From: Pampus argenteus
Taxonomy: Eukaryota; Chordata; Actinopteri; Scombriformes; Stromateidae
Length of the DNA stretch: 64,000 nt
Direction: 5' to 3'
Assembly (NCBI GenBank): GCA_036937835.1
Contig: CM072870.1
Coordinates: 3,928,501-3,992,500 of the forward strand
The notes below the pieces were generated by a model. The model worked only from the letters and a program-made list of their open reading frames with translations. It was not told the DNA's origin and did no database searches. Below are positions 55,509 to 64,000 of the stretch, piece by piece (the stretch's first letter is position 1; the number at the start of each line of letters is the position of its first letter). Made by a program: the position numbers and the translations under genes.

Positions 55509-56707
55509 CCGCCAGCCCAATTTACATCTGAATAAGAAGGAAAAAAACAGCTCATTATACATGAACTGAACACAAACGGTGCATACAGTCGTTCAGACTG
55601 TTCATCAAGACTCGGCAACCAGTAAACAAGTACCAGAGCAGTAAGAGGGGAGGAGGAGGGATGAGGGAGAGGGGGGATGAAAGGGGGACAAAGAGAAAAG
55701 ATGGAAGGTTTAAATCAGAGAGAAAAGCAAGGCTGTGGTACGTCCATTTATATGTGCCATGTAAGAGTAATGCTACTGAGGAGGACAGGGTGGCAAGTAG
55801 AACGTATTAAATGCAAGGAGGAAAGGTGTAGGGGAAAAGAAGCAAAATGAAGGAGCTGAGAGATTTGAGGAGTTTTGGTATTTTAGTCTGTATGATGGGG
55901 AGTTTTTGGCAGCTTAGCGCTGCCTCTTGGTGGAAGGAAGGTGTCTGATAGTTATTTCTGTAAGTGGAAAGCTTTGTTGATTTAATTACACTCAAACTTT
56001 CTGTGATTACCTGTCTTTTGCTGTCATCAGATCTATTTGGATCTGAACAGAAGATGTGGTTGATTCAGAGATCTGGGTTGGCAGTTTTACAAAATGCTAT
56101 GGTAAACAATACGGATTAATAACATTTCACACTTTTTTTTACTCGCTTTTCTGAGTCTGTCACCATTTAAAAGCTGCGAAAAGATGACATTAAAGTCGAC
56201 TACAGCATCTCCACCATCTGCTGCAGGTTATTAATCAGCTGATAGAGCAGTCTGCTGCCTCCATTTGATCCCTGCTCTCCATTCAGCCAGGTGAGCCTCA
56301 GAAAAAAGAAGTGTTACACCTCTCTAAAATATGACATCACATATTTATTACACATGCAATGTATCAACCTCTGCTCTCTTTCCGCTAAGGTAATTAGCGA
56401 GGCCGTTTACATCATATTCCAGCAACTTGATTAATCACAACATTTGCAGCTGACGATGATTGATCCATCACGTTGTAGGTTTGATGCATGGCAATCGTTG
56501 ACACAGGCATGATGTCTGGAATGTGTGGAAATATGAAAAAATTGTGTTCTTGATAGAGAATTCAATTTCTCTATACTATGTAAAAAGAGAACAGAAGAAC
56601 ATAACTTATACTTAAATGATGAGTGCGTGGGTTATGTGAGAAATGAGCTATATGTTTAGAAGTTTGGACCTGTAACCCTGACTGTGTATATATGTAAATA
56701 ATTACAC
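53536..56707. other. intergenic
   Basis: Contains an 18-base perfect palindrome (54932-54949) within a probable dispersed repeat, a GT microsatellite (55481-55508), and a G/A-rich tract (55,640-55,690). The 110-codon frame at 55041-55373 has no recognised family and reads like a dispersed repeat. No gene seen. Confidence 0.5.
55481..55508. repeat. GT microsatellite
   Basis: About 14 GT units. Confidence 0.96.
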
Positions 56708-57201
56708 TGTAACAGGTGTAATTAGAACCCAAATGCAGCACACGCAGGAATCAGTCTCTCTGGGCACAGGGAAAGTCCGGGGCCTTAGGCTGGGAACACC
56801 AGTCCAGCAAGCAGGTAGGCAGGAGTTGAGGCAGACGTACCAGGAGCTAGCCACCAGTAGCTGGGTGAACACCAGCTGGCAGAATCCAGAGAGATCAAAA
56901 GCTCGTGGTCGAAGACGGAAGGCAGGGTCGGTTACCGGGAGTACAGCAAACAGGTTAGTCCAAGGCAGGCAAAGTCGGCAGCGGGAGATCAATCCGAAGA
57001 AGAGTGCTGGAAAGTCTTGCATGAGCATCTAGAACAATCTGGCAGAGAGTAAGTGAGCAGGGAGAGCTTAAATCCTAGCTTGATTGGTGATGGGAAGCAG
57101 GTGAGGGGAGTAGGTCTGATGAGGGGGGCGTGGCTGGCAGGTGAGTGGAGAGGGAATGGAAAATTACTTAGAGGTAGGTGAAAGGGGGGCAGACTGTGAC
57201 A
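56708..57201 (-). mobile_element. solo LTR of an LTR retrotransposon, with 5-bp target duplication
   Basis: A 494-bp element that begins TGTAACAGG and ends CTGTGACA on the plus strand (TGTCACAG...CTGTTACA on the minus strand), so it has TG...CA termini. It is flanked by the perfect direct repeat TACAC (56703-56707 and 57202-57206). GC content is higher than the surroundings. No gag or pol lies beside it, so it is a solo LTR left by LTR-LTR recombination. A 5-bp duplication fits Ty3/gypsy-type integrases. Minus orientation is chosen from a TATA-like ATTTAAGC on that strand. Minus-strand open frames here are non-functional. Confidence 0.85.
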
Positions 57202-57390
57202 TACACAGCATTAGGGTTAATTGCTGTAGATCCCTTTTTATGGGTTTACTTATATAAACTACATGGACGCAGGGTCCCCGAAGCACAGCACAAACTCGAA
57301 TGTCATCAGCTGGACTTTAATCTGCTGGTCACTACGATATAGTTTTAGTGAAAATATCAGGAATAAAAACTGTAAAATATTTTCACCAAT

Positions 57391-57396
57391 TTTATT
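57391..57396 (-). terminator. spata16: spata16 poly(A) signal (AATAAA)
   Basis: TTTATT on the plus strand is AATAAA on the minus strand, about 120 bases after the predicted spata16 stop. This is the nearest consensus signal downstream of the terminal exon. Confidence 0.5.
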
Positions 57397-57513
57397 TACA
57401 GTAATTTCTGTCTTACAAATCAGCACTTCTAATATATTGTCTCATCACACTAACATTCCATGTCATGCATTACTTACATTCCCTACAAATAAAACGCCAC
57501 AGCTCAATCAACT

Positions 57514-57663
57514 CTACTCATCTGATTGGCAGTTTTCTGATAAGACAGAATTCAACACGTTACTTTCAGAGCCACCATTGGCTGTTTGCTCTTCTGCTGA
57601 TGAGCTACAGTATGAGGTTGGAAATAATTCTCTGGCGTTTCTGGATCTCCTGCTCACTCTGAC
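57514..57663 (-). CDS. spata16: spata16 probable terminal exon
   Basis: Minus-strand acceptor GGTTTTTCTACTTGCAG, then 49 codons starting VRVSRRSRNARELF and ending LSENCQSDE, stop TAG at 57516-57514. The phase fits the exon at 59515. Its sequence is Ser/Glu-rich and not clearly like the short human tail, so the assignment rests on splice signals, phase, position and the following AATAAA. Confidence 0.55.
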   Translation of the reverse strand, partial: VRVSRRSRNARELFPTSYCSSSAEEQTANGGSESNVLNSVLSENCQSDE

Positions 57664-59607
57664 CTGCAAGTAGAAAAACCAGGAAGTAAGCAGCATGTAA
57701 CCAGTGATAGTGATCAGTGCCGGAGCAGAGATTTAGGAGCCACCACAAAAATATATGTACATGTTTAAATTGTATTTATTTAACTAATACATTTTGTTTT
57801 ATGAACTCAACCTACTTCATTTTAACTATTTAAAAAAAAAAAAAAAAAAAAAGGCGTTTTAGAAAATGGTTTTCTGTTAATGTAGTATCCTCCTCTCTAA
57901 TCAGGTCATTAGAATCCTGACTTATCACAACAACTCACTGACTTGCTCAATCTCTAAGAATGAAGAAACAGTGTTTCCTTATTTTAGTTAATTAATCCTT
58001 ATTTTAGTTTTTTTTTTCTAGATGTAAGATCCATCTTCAAAGTTATTAGATCCATCTTGTAGCACAAAGTAAAACAATAAAAAACAAAAAAAACCAATCA
58101 TCTTTCTGGGGTTTGAAGGTCTCTGTAGTTACATAAAACAATAACGACATTTAATTTATTTACTCTAAGTGCGCTTTCAATGTTCTCTCCTTTCTTACAT
58201 ACAATACAATGCAATACAAAAGAGCTCTCAGCTGCATTAATTAAAGTTATTTAAAATTGTGGAAAATGAAGTGTTCTGTATTAGTTAAAGCATTTTGCTT
58301 TGTCTTTTTTTTATACGGAGAAGACTACTGTGTTTTAATTCAGCTGAATATAATGGTCTCTGTCCAAGGTGCTAAACCTGGCACAGCAGACCAGGGCATG
58401 TCAGTGTATAATGCATATAATACAAAACGGTACATACATTGTTTTATTTGTGCTTACTTATAATTTAAGACTCTGTATATATTATCTAATCAATGAATAT
58501 GAGGCAATATTTGTTGCGTTCTAGTTTTAGCGGTTGATTCAGTCTAAGTAAGAACTACTGTAGTGCAGCCTGTTTTCATTTAAAAATGAATAAATCTCCA
58601 CTTGATAAACATGTAGGTTATAACAAGGTCAAGCTTAAATTTATGAAAGCTGGTGCAACCAGCTACTGTCCACAAAGAAAACAAAACATAGCCGCAGTGT
58701 CTCGGGTATGTTGAACCTTGCACAGGAGATTAGAACTTGCAGCGGTTGCTACTGATTCATGCAAACAAACAGCCTGTAGGTCAGTCCATAAAAATGACAG
58801 GTGTTAAATTGGTCTTCTGTATGTGAGCAGCTCTGCACTGCTAAACACTGCGTCACGTAAACGAAGCCAATATGACACTGACCAAAGAAAAGAAAACACT
58901 TTGATACCATTCTACATTATTTAGCAGTCAATGAAGTTGCTATTACAGTGAGGACCAAAACATCGAAATTGGCAAAGCTATGTGCAGATATGACCAAGGT
59001 CAGTCTGAACAATAATATAATAAGTCTTCTTGGTCTATTGAATTCTCATAAATATTCATAGGCGGGGTGAGCGTACAGGTCGACATGGGCCGCGCTCACT
59101 TTCTCCGTCATGTCAATCGTCAGAGCAAAACATGCTGATCATAAATATGCATTAAGCGGCAAGGAAAAACTATAAATATTCAATGGTGTCTTTAAATATC
59201 ACGGACTTGAGATGCACGCAGCCATCCACCCCCAAACTACTGCAAACACAACTACAAAGGTTTCCAAAGCTTGAAATTCCTGTTTGGTGCGGCGGATGTA
59301 TAACGCCTGATGGCAGATTTTAACATTTAATGGCAGTTAATGTGAGCGCTGGGTGTGTTTTTAATACAGTGCTGTAGTGAAATGGATCGGATTCTCTGGA
59401 AACTGAAATCTCACTATCAAGTAGGTAAAACTTAATTATAACACTCAAGTCAGAAACCGATTCATTACAGACACAAACCCTGTATACAGAGAAAAACAAC
59501 AGACTGGGCCTTACCTTGTCTGTGTTCTTTCTGCACTGCTGTCTTCGAGCTTTCTTGCGGAGGTATTTCCTCCCCAGTGAATGAATGAGATCCTCCAAAC
59601 AACCAAC
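57514..59607 (-). CDS. spata16: spata16 (spermatogenesis-associated 16), 3' end only
   Basis: SPATA16 is a testis-expressed TPR-domain protein of the Golgi/proacrosomal vesicles; human mutations cause globozoospermia. Visible exons on the minus strand: 59607-59515 and 57663-57514, joined in phase 0. The first encodes VGCLEDLIHSLGRKYLRKKA then RRQQCRKNTDK, matching the human C-terminal segment VGQIEDFLYQL...FLKTKK...TARRQK. The second is a plausible terminal exon, longer and more divergent than the human tail. The upstream exons with the TPR region were not found down to 64,000, so the rest is outside the window. Convergent orientation to ect2 matches the human locus. Confidence is high for the first exon's identity and moderate for the terminal exon. 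Confidence 0.75.
57664..59514 (-). other. spata16: last spata16 intron
   Basis: A 1.85-kb AT-rich intron with an A-run of about 22 bases (57,831-57,852). Part of it (59,035-59,190) looks like possible conserved non-coding DNA. No other gene seen. Confidence 0.55.
59515..59607 (-). CDS. spata16: spata16 penultimate coding exon
   Basis: Minus-strand acceptor GTGTGTACTCAG and donor AAG|GTAAGG enclose 31 codons, phase 0/0. Val-Gly-x-x-Glu-Asp at the start and the Lys/Arg cluster KKARRQ are shared with the human C-terminus. Relative to human, about five residues are missing between the LRK and ARRQ parts. Confidence 0.75.
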
Positions 59608-60518
59608 CTGAGTACACACGGATGCACACAAACAGATACGGGTTCATATCACTGGTTGATAAAGTGTGTTTTTCATCACAGATTTTAAAGTAACAAAATA
59701 AAGTTAGTGTTTTATTTTATTTTATTCATATTGACCAAAATCAACCATTTGACCAACATTTGAGTTAGTTTGGGTGACATGTTAATATTTCCATGTCCTC
59801 CACAGGACAAGTTGTACTAACCTCATAACTAATATTGATGTATGAGTCGTCTAACACATTACCTTATGGCCAAATACTGAAACTCACTTCTGTCAGCTCC
59901 ACTTTGTGTCTAATGATAAACGTTGTCACTGCGACCACGTTAGCATTCGGCACATAAGAGCAGAGCCTCGAGCACAGCTATATTTAGAATTTGACCGAGC
60001 TTCTTGTTCCTTTTTGCTTGCCCAGAATTACAAATGTCATTGTTATTAGGACAAAGAAAGTTTAATCATAAGCTTTGCTGTATAGTAAGCTTTGCTCCTG
60101 GTGTAAATTAAGGCTGAACAGCACTGAGCTCTTCCGCTACAGGCTGTAAACTAGCAGAGAGTCATACAGTTTGGACGGGAGGCACCAGGTTATGAATTGG
60201 CTGTTTGTGAGCCAAAATAAATCCCCAATTTCTCTCTCGTTCTCTCCCTTATAATTTCTCACTTCTTCTTCCGTCAGCCTTCCCTTCCTTTCACACAGCT
60301 TTAACTCCTCGCTGCCTCCTCACCTTTTCCTCTTATTTACCCCCCTTTCTCTGTCTGTCAGGTATGTAATTACCTGCTTGCTTTGGCTTCACCACTACCC
60401 CGCTTTATTTCACAAGGCTGCAGTGTAAAATAAAGTGGAAGAAAGAGAAGAGAAATCTGAAAATGAATAAGTGATGGACAGGTGAATTTCCTGGGTTTTG
60501 TAGGACAGAGACAAAGCG

Positions 60519-60566
60519 CGCACACACACGCACGCACACTCACCAGTGTGTGTGTGTGTGTGTGTG
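60519..60566. repeat. inverted CA/GT repeat pair
   Basis: A CGCA/CA tract followed within about 8 bases by 10-11 GT units; the two halves are complementary and could form a hairpin or cruciform. Confidence 0.85.
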
Positions 60567-61029
60567 ATGAGTGACACCTGTCAGGCTGACAGTCATATCT
60601 GTTGGCTGTATTCAAAGTGGTCACACGGACAAATGCAGAGAGTGATGGGGTTGTGGGAGGAGGCATTCATGTCCTGAATACATATTCCCACCTTCCTCCA
60701 CTCCTGAGTGCACAGCTCAGCCTGTGTGCAGTTAAGTCTGTGTGCAGACCACAGAGCAGTTCCAACTCGAACAAACATTGTGGGTGGTCTGGGGAGGTGG
60801 CATATTAATATAAACAAACCTTTTCAGCCACCATGACAGCTTCTGTCCAGCGTATGAAGTATAACTTTCTCAATGCTAATGTGCTGTATGAAACTGGACG
60901 ACTTACTGGATCTGATTTCATTGTCACCAATTACAAAGACAATGCGGATATGCAAACTTGCCCGAGGTGGCGTGAATTGACACAAATATGCATCACCGAG
61001 TTCAAAATGTTTCCGTCACCACCGCAAAA

Positions 61030-61145
61030 AAAATAACATGCTGACGTTTAGCAGGTAACGCACAGGTGAACACAAAGCACAGCTGAGGCTCAATCAGCTG
61101 GATGAAAAGTCAGGTGATTACTGGAGTCACTTAAATCCACCCTGT
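61030..61145 (+). mobile_element. dispersed fish repeat fragment (family A)
   Basis: The words ACATGCTGACGTTTAGCAGG, AAAGCACAGCTGAGGCT and GATGAAAAGTCAGGTGAT match, in order, a common fish repeat (GCTGATGTTTAGCAGGTA...GTACAGCTGAGGCT...GATGAAAAGTCAG). Confidence 0.6.
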
Positions 61146-61732
61146 GGGAGTGGAAAACGGTGGTTGGTACCCACTTTTATTAGCCATCAACTCTATATTT
61201 ATCAAGATTTCATTCTGGACCTAAGCGAGGGCTGAAAGAGGACCACCGATTTACATCTTACTGTGGGGTCACATTAATGTTTGAAGGCTTCACTGCCTGA
61301 AGGGAGAGAAGGAATAATTACAGCAACCGATAAGTATTTCATTATACGTATGAGCAATGAGTATTTTACTGAGATATTGTAGACTTGAAGAAGTCGGAAA
61401 TGTGACATCCGACAATTCCCAATGTAATTCTGTTGTACGCTGTGTCATCTACGTGAAATAAAACTGTGATTTAGTTGACCTATGATCCTTTTCTTTTGTC
61501 ACATTTATGTATTATAAAATATGGTGCAAACAATATCATTGGACCCTCATGATAGAGGGCCTCTAGCACATCTACTGCCTGACTGCAGTTGGCAGACGTA
61601 TAAAGCACATTAAGAATATGACATGATCACACTATGTCATCGTGCTCATCATTGCAGAGACAATGGAAATCACTTCATGGATCTATATGATTCTCCCTTT
61701 AATTGAACCTCTGCTGCGTTGAGTCCACTGAG

Positions 61733-61734
<2 letters not shown>

Positions 61735-61764
<30 letters not shown>
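61735..61764. repeat. CA microsatellite
   Basis: About 15 CA units. Confidence 0.96.
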
Positions 61765-61766
<2 letters not shown>

Positions 61767-63008
61767 GCAGTACCACCCAGCAATCCTGCTAACATTTACA
61801 GCAAGAACACTGAAGAAATACTCCGGGATTTGGGAAATCTGCCTTTAACTAGTGTGCTTGTCTACTTTAAAGACAACATGCACTTCTCCCGTCTACACTC
61901 AAACATACACACAGATTTTTAATACTATGAGTAAGTGTTGCGTACATTGCCCACACAAACTAAATTAACATCTCCGTGGACAAGAATGGATCTGAATGTA
62001 AAATGATATATTATGTTGAGTGGTCCATTCGCAGAATCGGACCTTTTTAACAACTGCTGTGAAAAACCCCACTGATTTATTACATTCCCTGCTATAATAC
62101 TACAACGTAGAGGCGACTAAAACATGTTGCCCTTGGGCACAAGTGTACCACCTAAACATCAATAAATGTTTGAGACTGTTCTTTGCAGATGCTAAACTTT
62201 ATATTATTATTATTGTTATTATTGTTATTATGTGCCTGTTGGCTATTTTGGATAGTTCTCTTACTGCCTTTAATAACATTTTATCACTATAATGTCTTAC
62301 TATTAGGGCTTTTATTGCTATTAAATGTCATAAAATAGTTTTCTTTGAAAAATGTCACTTTTCCATAAAATGTCTCAATCTGTTTACTTCATTCAGTAAG
62401 CGTGTTGTTGGCTAACCTTGCTAGCATCATCATCATCCTCATCAGGCCGGCTGCTAACCACAGTGTTAGTCGACAGGTTAGTGAAAGCTCTGATTCTGAG
62501 CCTCGTTTTGTATTCCTATCCTAAATAAAGTGTTGCGCGTCTGATTCACAAAACCCTCTTTACTGCACAAGCTCGCTGCACGCTGGAAGCGACTTCTTAT
62601 TTTTGCTGTAATATCGACATTCGTATATTAAGGTGTCCTCCTGCCTATTTTTCCGTGTCTATTTGCCAGTTGTCTGTGTGCCTCTGATCCTCCAAGTAGA
62701 GACAACTCTTTTCTGCTGTTAGCTATTGTCAGCGGGATATTCATAAAACACCACATCAGCAAGGCCATACCTCATTTTATCAGCTGGCAGTCCCACAACT
62801 GTGTTGGGAGGTGTGTTGAGTGCCAGTGTGGAGAGCATAGCGAGGGGTAGCTGTCAGCTTAAAGAAGTTTACCACCATCACACCACAATGTATAATTACT
62901 TAACAGGCTTTAAAATGCAGACATATTACCTTAACTTTAAGGTACTTTTACTCCTCATATGACACATTCTACAGATATTTCTGAAGCCTGTCTTCCGATT
63001 CATGTGAG

Positions 63009-63040
63009 GACGCGCACACACACACACACACACACACACG

Positions 63041-63083
<43 letters not shown>

Positions 63084-63088
63084 GCACA
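63009..63088. repeat. long CA microsatellite with CGCA interruptions
   Basis: About 80 bases of CA repeats with two ACGCACG interruptions. Confidence 0.96.
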
Positions 63089-63314
63089 TTGCTCCAAATG
63101 GCCCAGTGACCTTTTCCACAGTGTCTGCATTGTTAAAACAGCCTAAGCAATCAATAGACACCACGGGGCTCGTTTATCAAGCAAGATATGAACAAATTTG
63201 CTCTGATCTTGCCTAGTAAGGGAATTACACAAGAGCTGCTTCAGTCACACCCCTACTTGTGTCCAACTGCACACACACCTAGCACTAAAAATGTTCAGTA
63301 AGGCTGAAATGAGG

Positions 63315-63440
63315 GCTTATTATTATTGAATATGTTGATCTATAAATCAGAAAATGGTGAAAAAATGTCCCTAACCCTAAGCCCAAAGATATCCAGTGTG
63401 CTATCGCCTATGACAAGCAGCAAATCTTCACAATTAAGTA
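63315..63440 (+). mobile_element. MITE-like dispersed repeat fragment (family B, plus orientation)
   Basis: TCAGAAAATGGTGAAAAAAT, then GCCCAAAGATATCCAGTGTG, corresponds word for word in order to the copy at 12,331-12,540. Confidence 0.55.
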
Positions 63441-64000
63441 CCTGGTTACAATGAATGTTGAGTCGAAAGTTTTTCTAATTAAGGTACAAGAAACCCAGAT
63501 ATTAAGCAGCTGCCGAAGGGGCATCTTAGGAGAAAGACGAGAAAGCTTAGGAGATGCAGACAAACAGACACACAGAGGGGAAGGGAAAGAGATGACTACA
63601 GGAAATGAGGAATAAAGAGCGAGACAGAGAGGGAGGAAGGAGAAGATGAAGGTGAATTGGAAAAGAGAATAAAGTGGGGGGCAGTGTCTGGAAATAGACC
63701 CAACAGAGACGAAATAAAAAAGCACCACCATCACCACTGCAGCAGAGCGGCACAGTCCGCAAATTCCCTTATAGATATTTTATGGAGCGGAAAACATTCG
63801 ATGCGCCCTCACTGTTCTGGGCAGAACTGGGATGGAAAAGAGGGCAAAAGAAGAGAAAGAGGGAAAAAAAAAGAAAAAAGAAAGTGGGCTGCAGTTATTT
63901 TTATGTAATGGAATTTTAACGAGGGGCAGCAGACATCAGGAAATGGATCAGTCAACTAGGAGAGCAAATATACTGTAACAGTAACAGTAGCCATTTAAAA

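Larger units (their letters stand above)
59608..64000 (-). other. spata16: spata16 intron (inferred)
   Basis: No further spata16 exon recognised. Contents: an inverted CA/GT pair (60,519-60,566), dispersed repeat family A (61,030-61,145), CA microsatellites (61735-61764 and 63009-63088), ATT repeats (about 62,200-62,230) and repeat family B (63,315-63,440). A 67-codon plus-strand frame at 60833-61036 starts in a good Kozak context but has no known relative. Confidence 0.5.

Noticed and set aside
56702..57032. Minus- and plus-strand frames of about 100 codons at 56.7-57.0 kb
   Set aside because: They lie wholly inside the solo LTR and have no coding meaning.
57263..57673. 136-codon plus-strand frame near 57.3-57.7 kb
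   Set aside because: Shadow of the minus-strand spata16 terminal exon, whose splice signals, phase and stop are better supported.
62762..62850. Minus-strand segment ending ATGAG|GTATGG as a further spata16 exon
   Set aside because: The translated residues (LPLAMLSTLALNTPPNTV) do not resemble any SPATA16 region I know and the acceptor is weak.
1..64000. CRISPR arrays, bacterial operons, rRNA or tRNA genes
   Set aside because: None found; tandem repeats present are eukaryotic microsatellites, and no cloverleaf or rRNA motif was recognised.

Overview
The window is vertebrate nuclear DNA, most likely from a ray-finned (teleost) fish. Coding sequence is split into short exons with GT/AG introns. 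The genes are orthologues of human ECT2 and SPATA16. The dispersed repeats (L2-type LINE ends, an LTR-retroelement solo LTR, MITE-like elements, many CA/GT microsatellites) are of kinds common in fish. There is no bacterial or viral gene organisation.

About 1-29,900 (+ strand): most of ect2, the Rho guanine-nucleotide exchange factor that drives cytokinesis. The window opens inside the gene. The promoter, start codon and first coding exon(s) lie upstream. I place 22 constitutive coding exons (567-659 to 28359-28448), whose phases fit end to end to give 837 codons plus a stop: three BRCT repeats, a nuclear-localisation/phospho-linker, the DH domain, the PH domain and the conserved C-terminal tail. 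Two further exons look alternative: a frame-preserving 180-bp cassette (10274-10453) encoding a very basic segment, and a long exon (24520-25083) with its own stop, giving a different proline/serine-rich C-terminus. The 3' UTR ends near 29,905, at a polyadenylation motif that can be read on both strands.

About 29,900-57,370: roughly 27 kb with no gene I can name. It holds microsatellites, a 5'-truncated L2-type LINE (about 41,200-43,110), a solo LTR with a perfect 5-bp target duplication (56,708-57,201), an LTR-like segment near 53 kb, MITE fragments, G-rich tracts and several stretches that look like conserved non-coding DNA. A degenerate minus-strand coding remnant lies just past the ect2 poly(A) site (30,041-30,516).

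About 57,370-64,000 (- strand): the 3' end of spata16, a testis/acrosome TPR protein. Two exons (59515-59607 and terminal 57514-57663) join in phase. The rest of the gene must lie beyond 64,000. ect2 and spata16 are thus tail-to-tail, as in human 3q26, which supports both calls.

Most worth checking: the basic cassette exon in the ECT2 linker, the second C-terminus, the bidirectional poly(A) motif next to the unidentified minus-strand remnant, an exon-like minus-strand segment nested in the last ect2 intron (26448-26546), a duplicated 5' splice site (14926/15556), and two very short ect2 introns largely occupied by CU-rich repeats. I found no clear novel system; these are candidate observations from reading alone, without alignments or RNA data.
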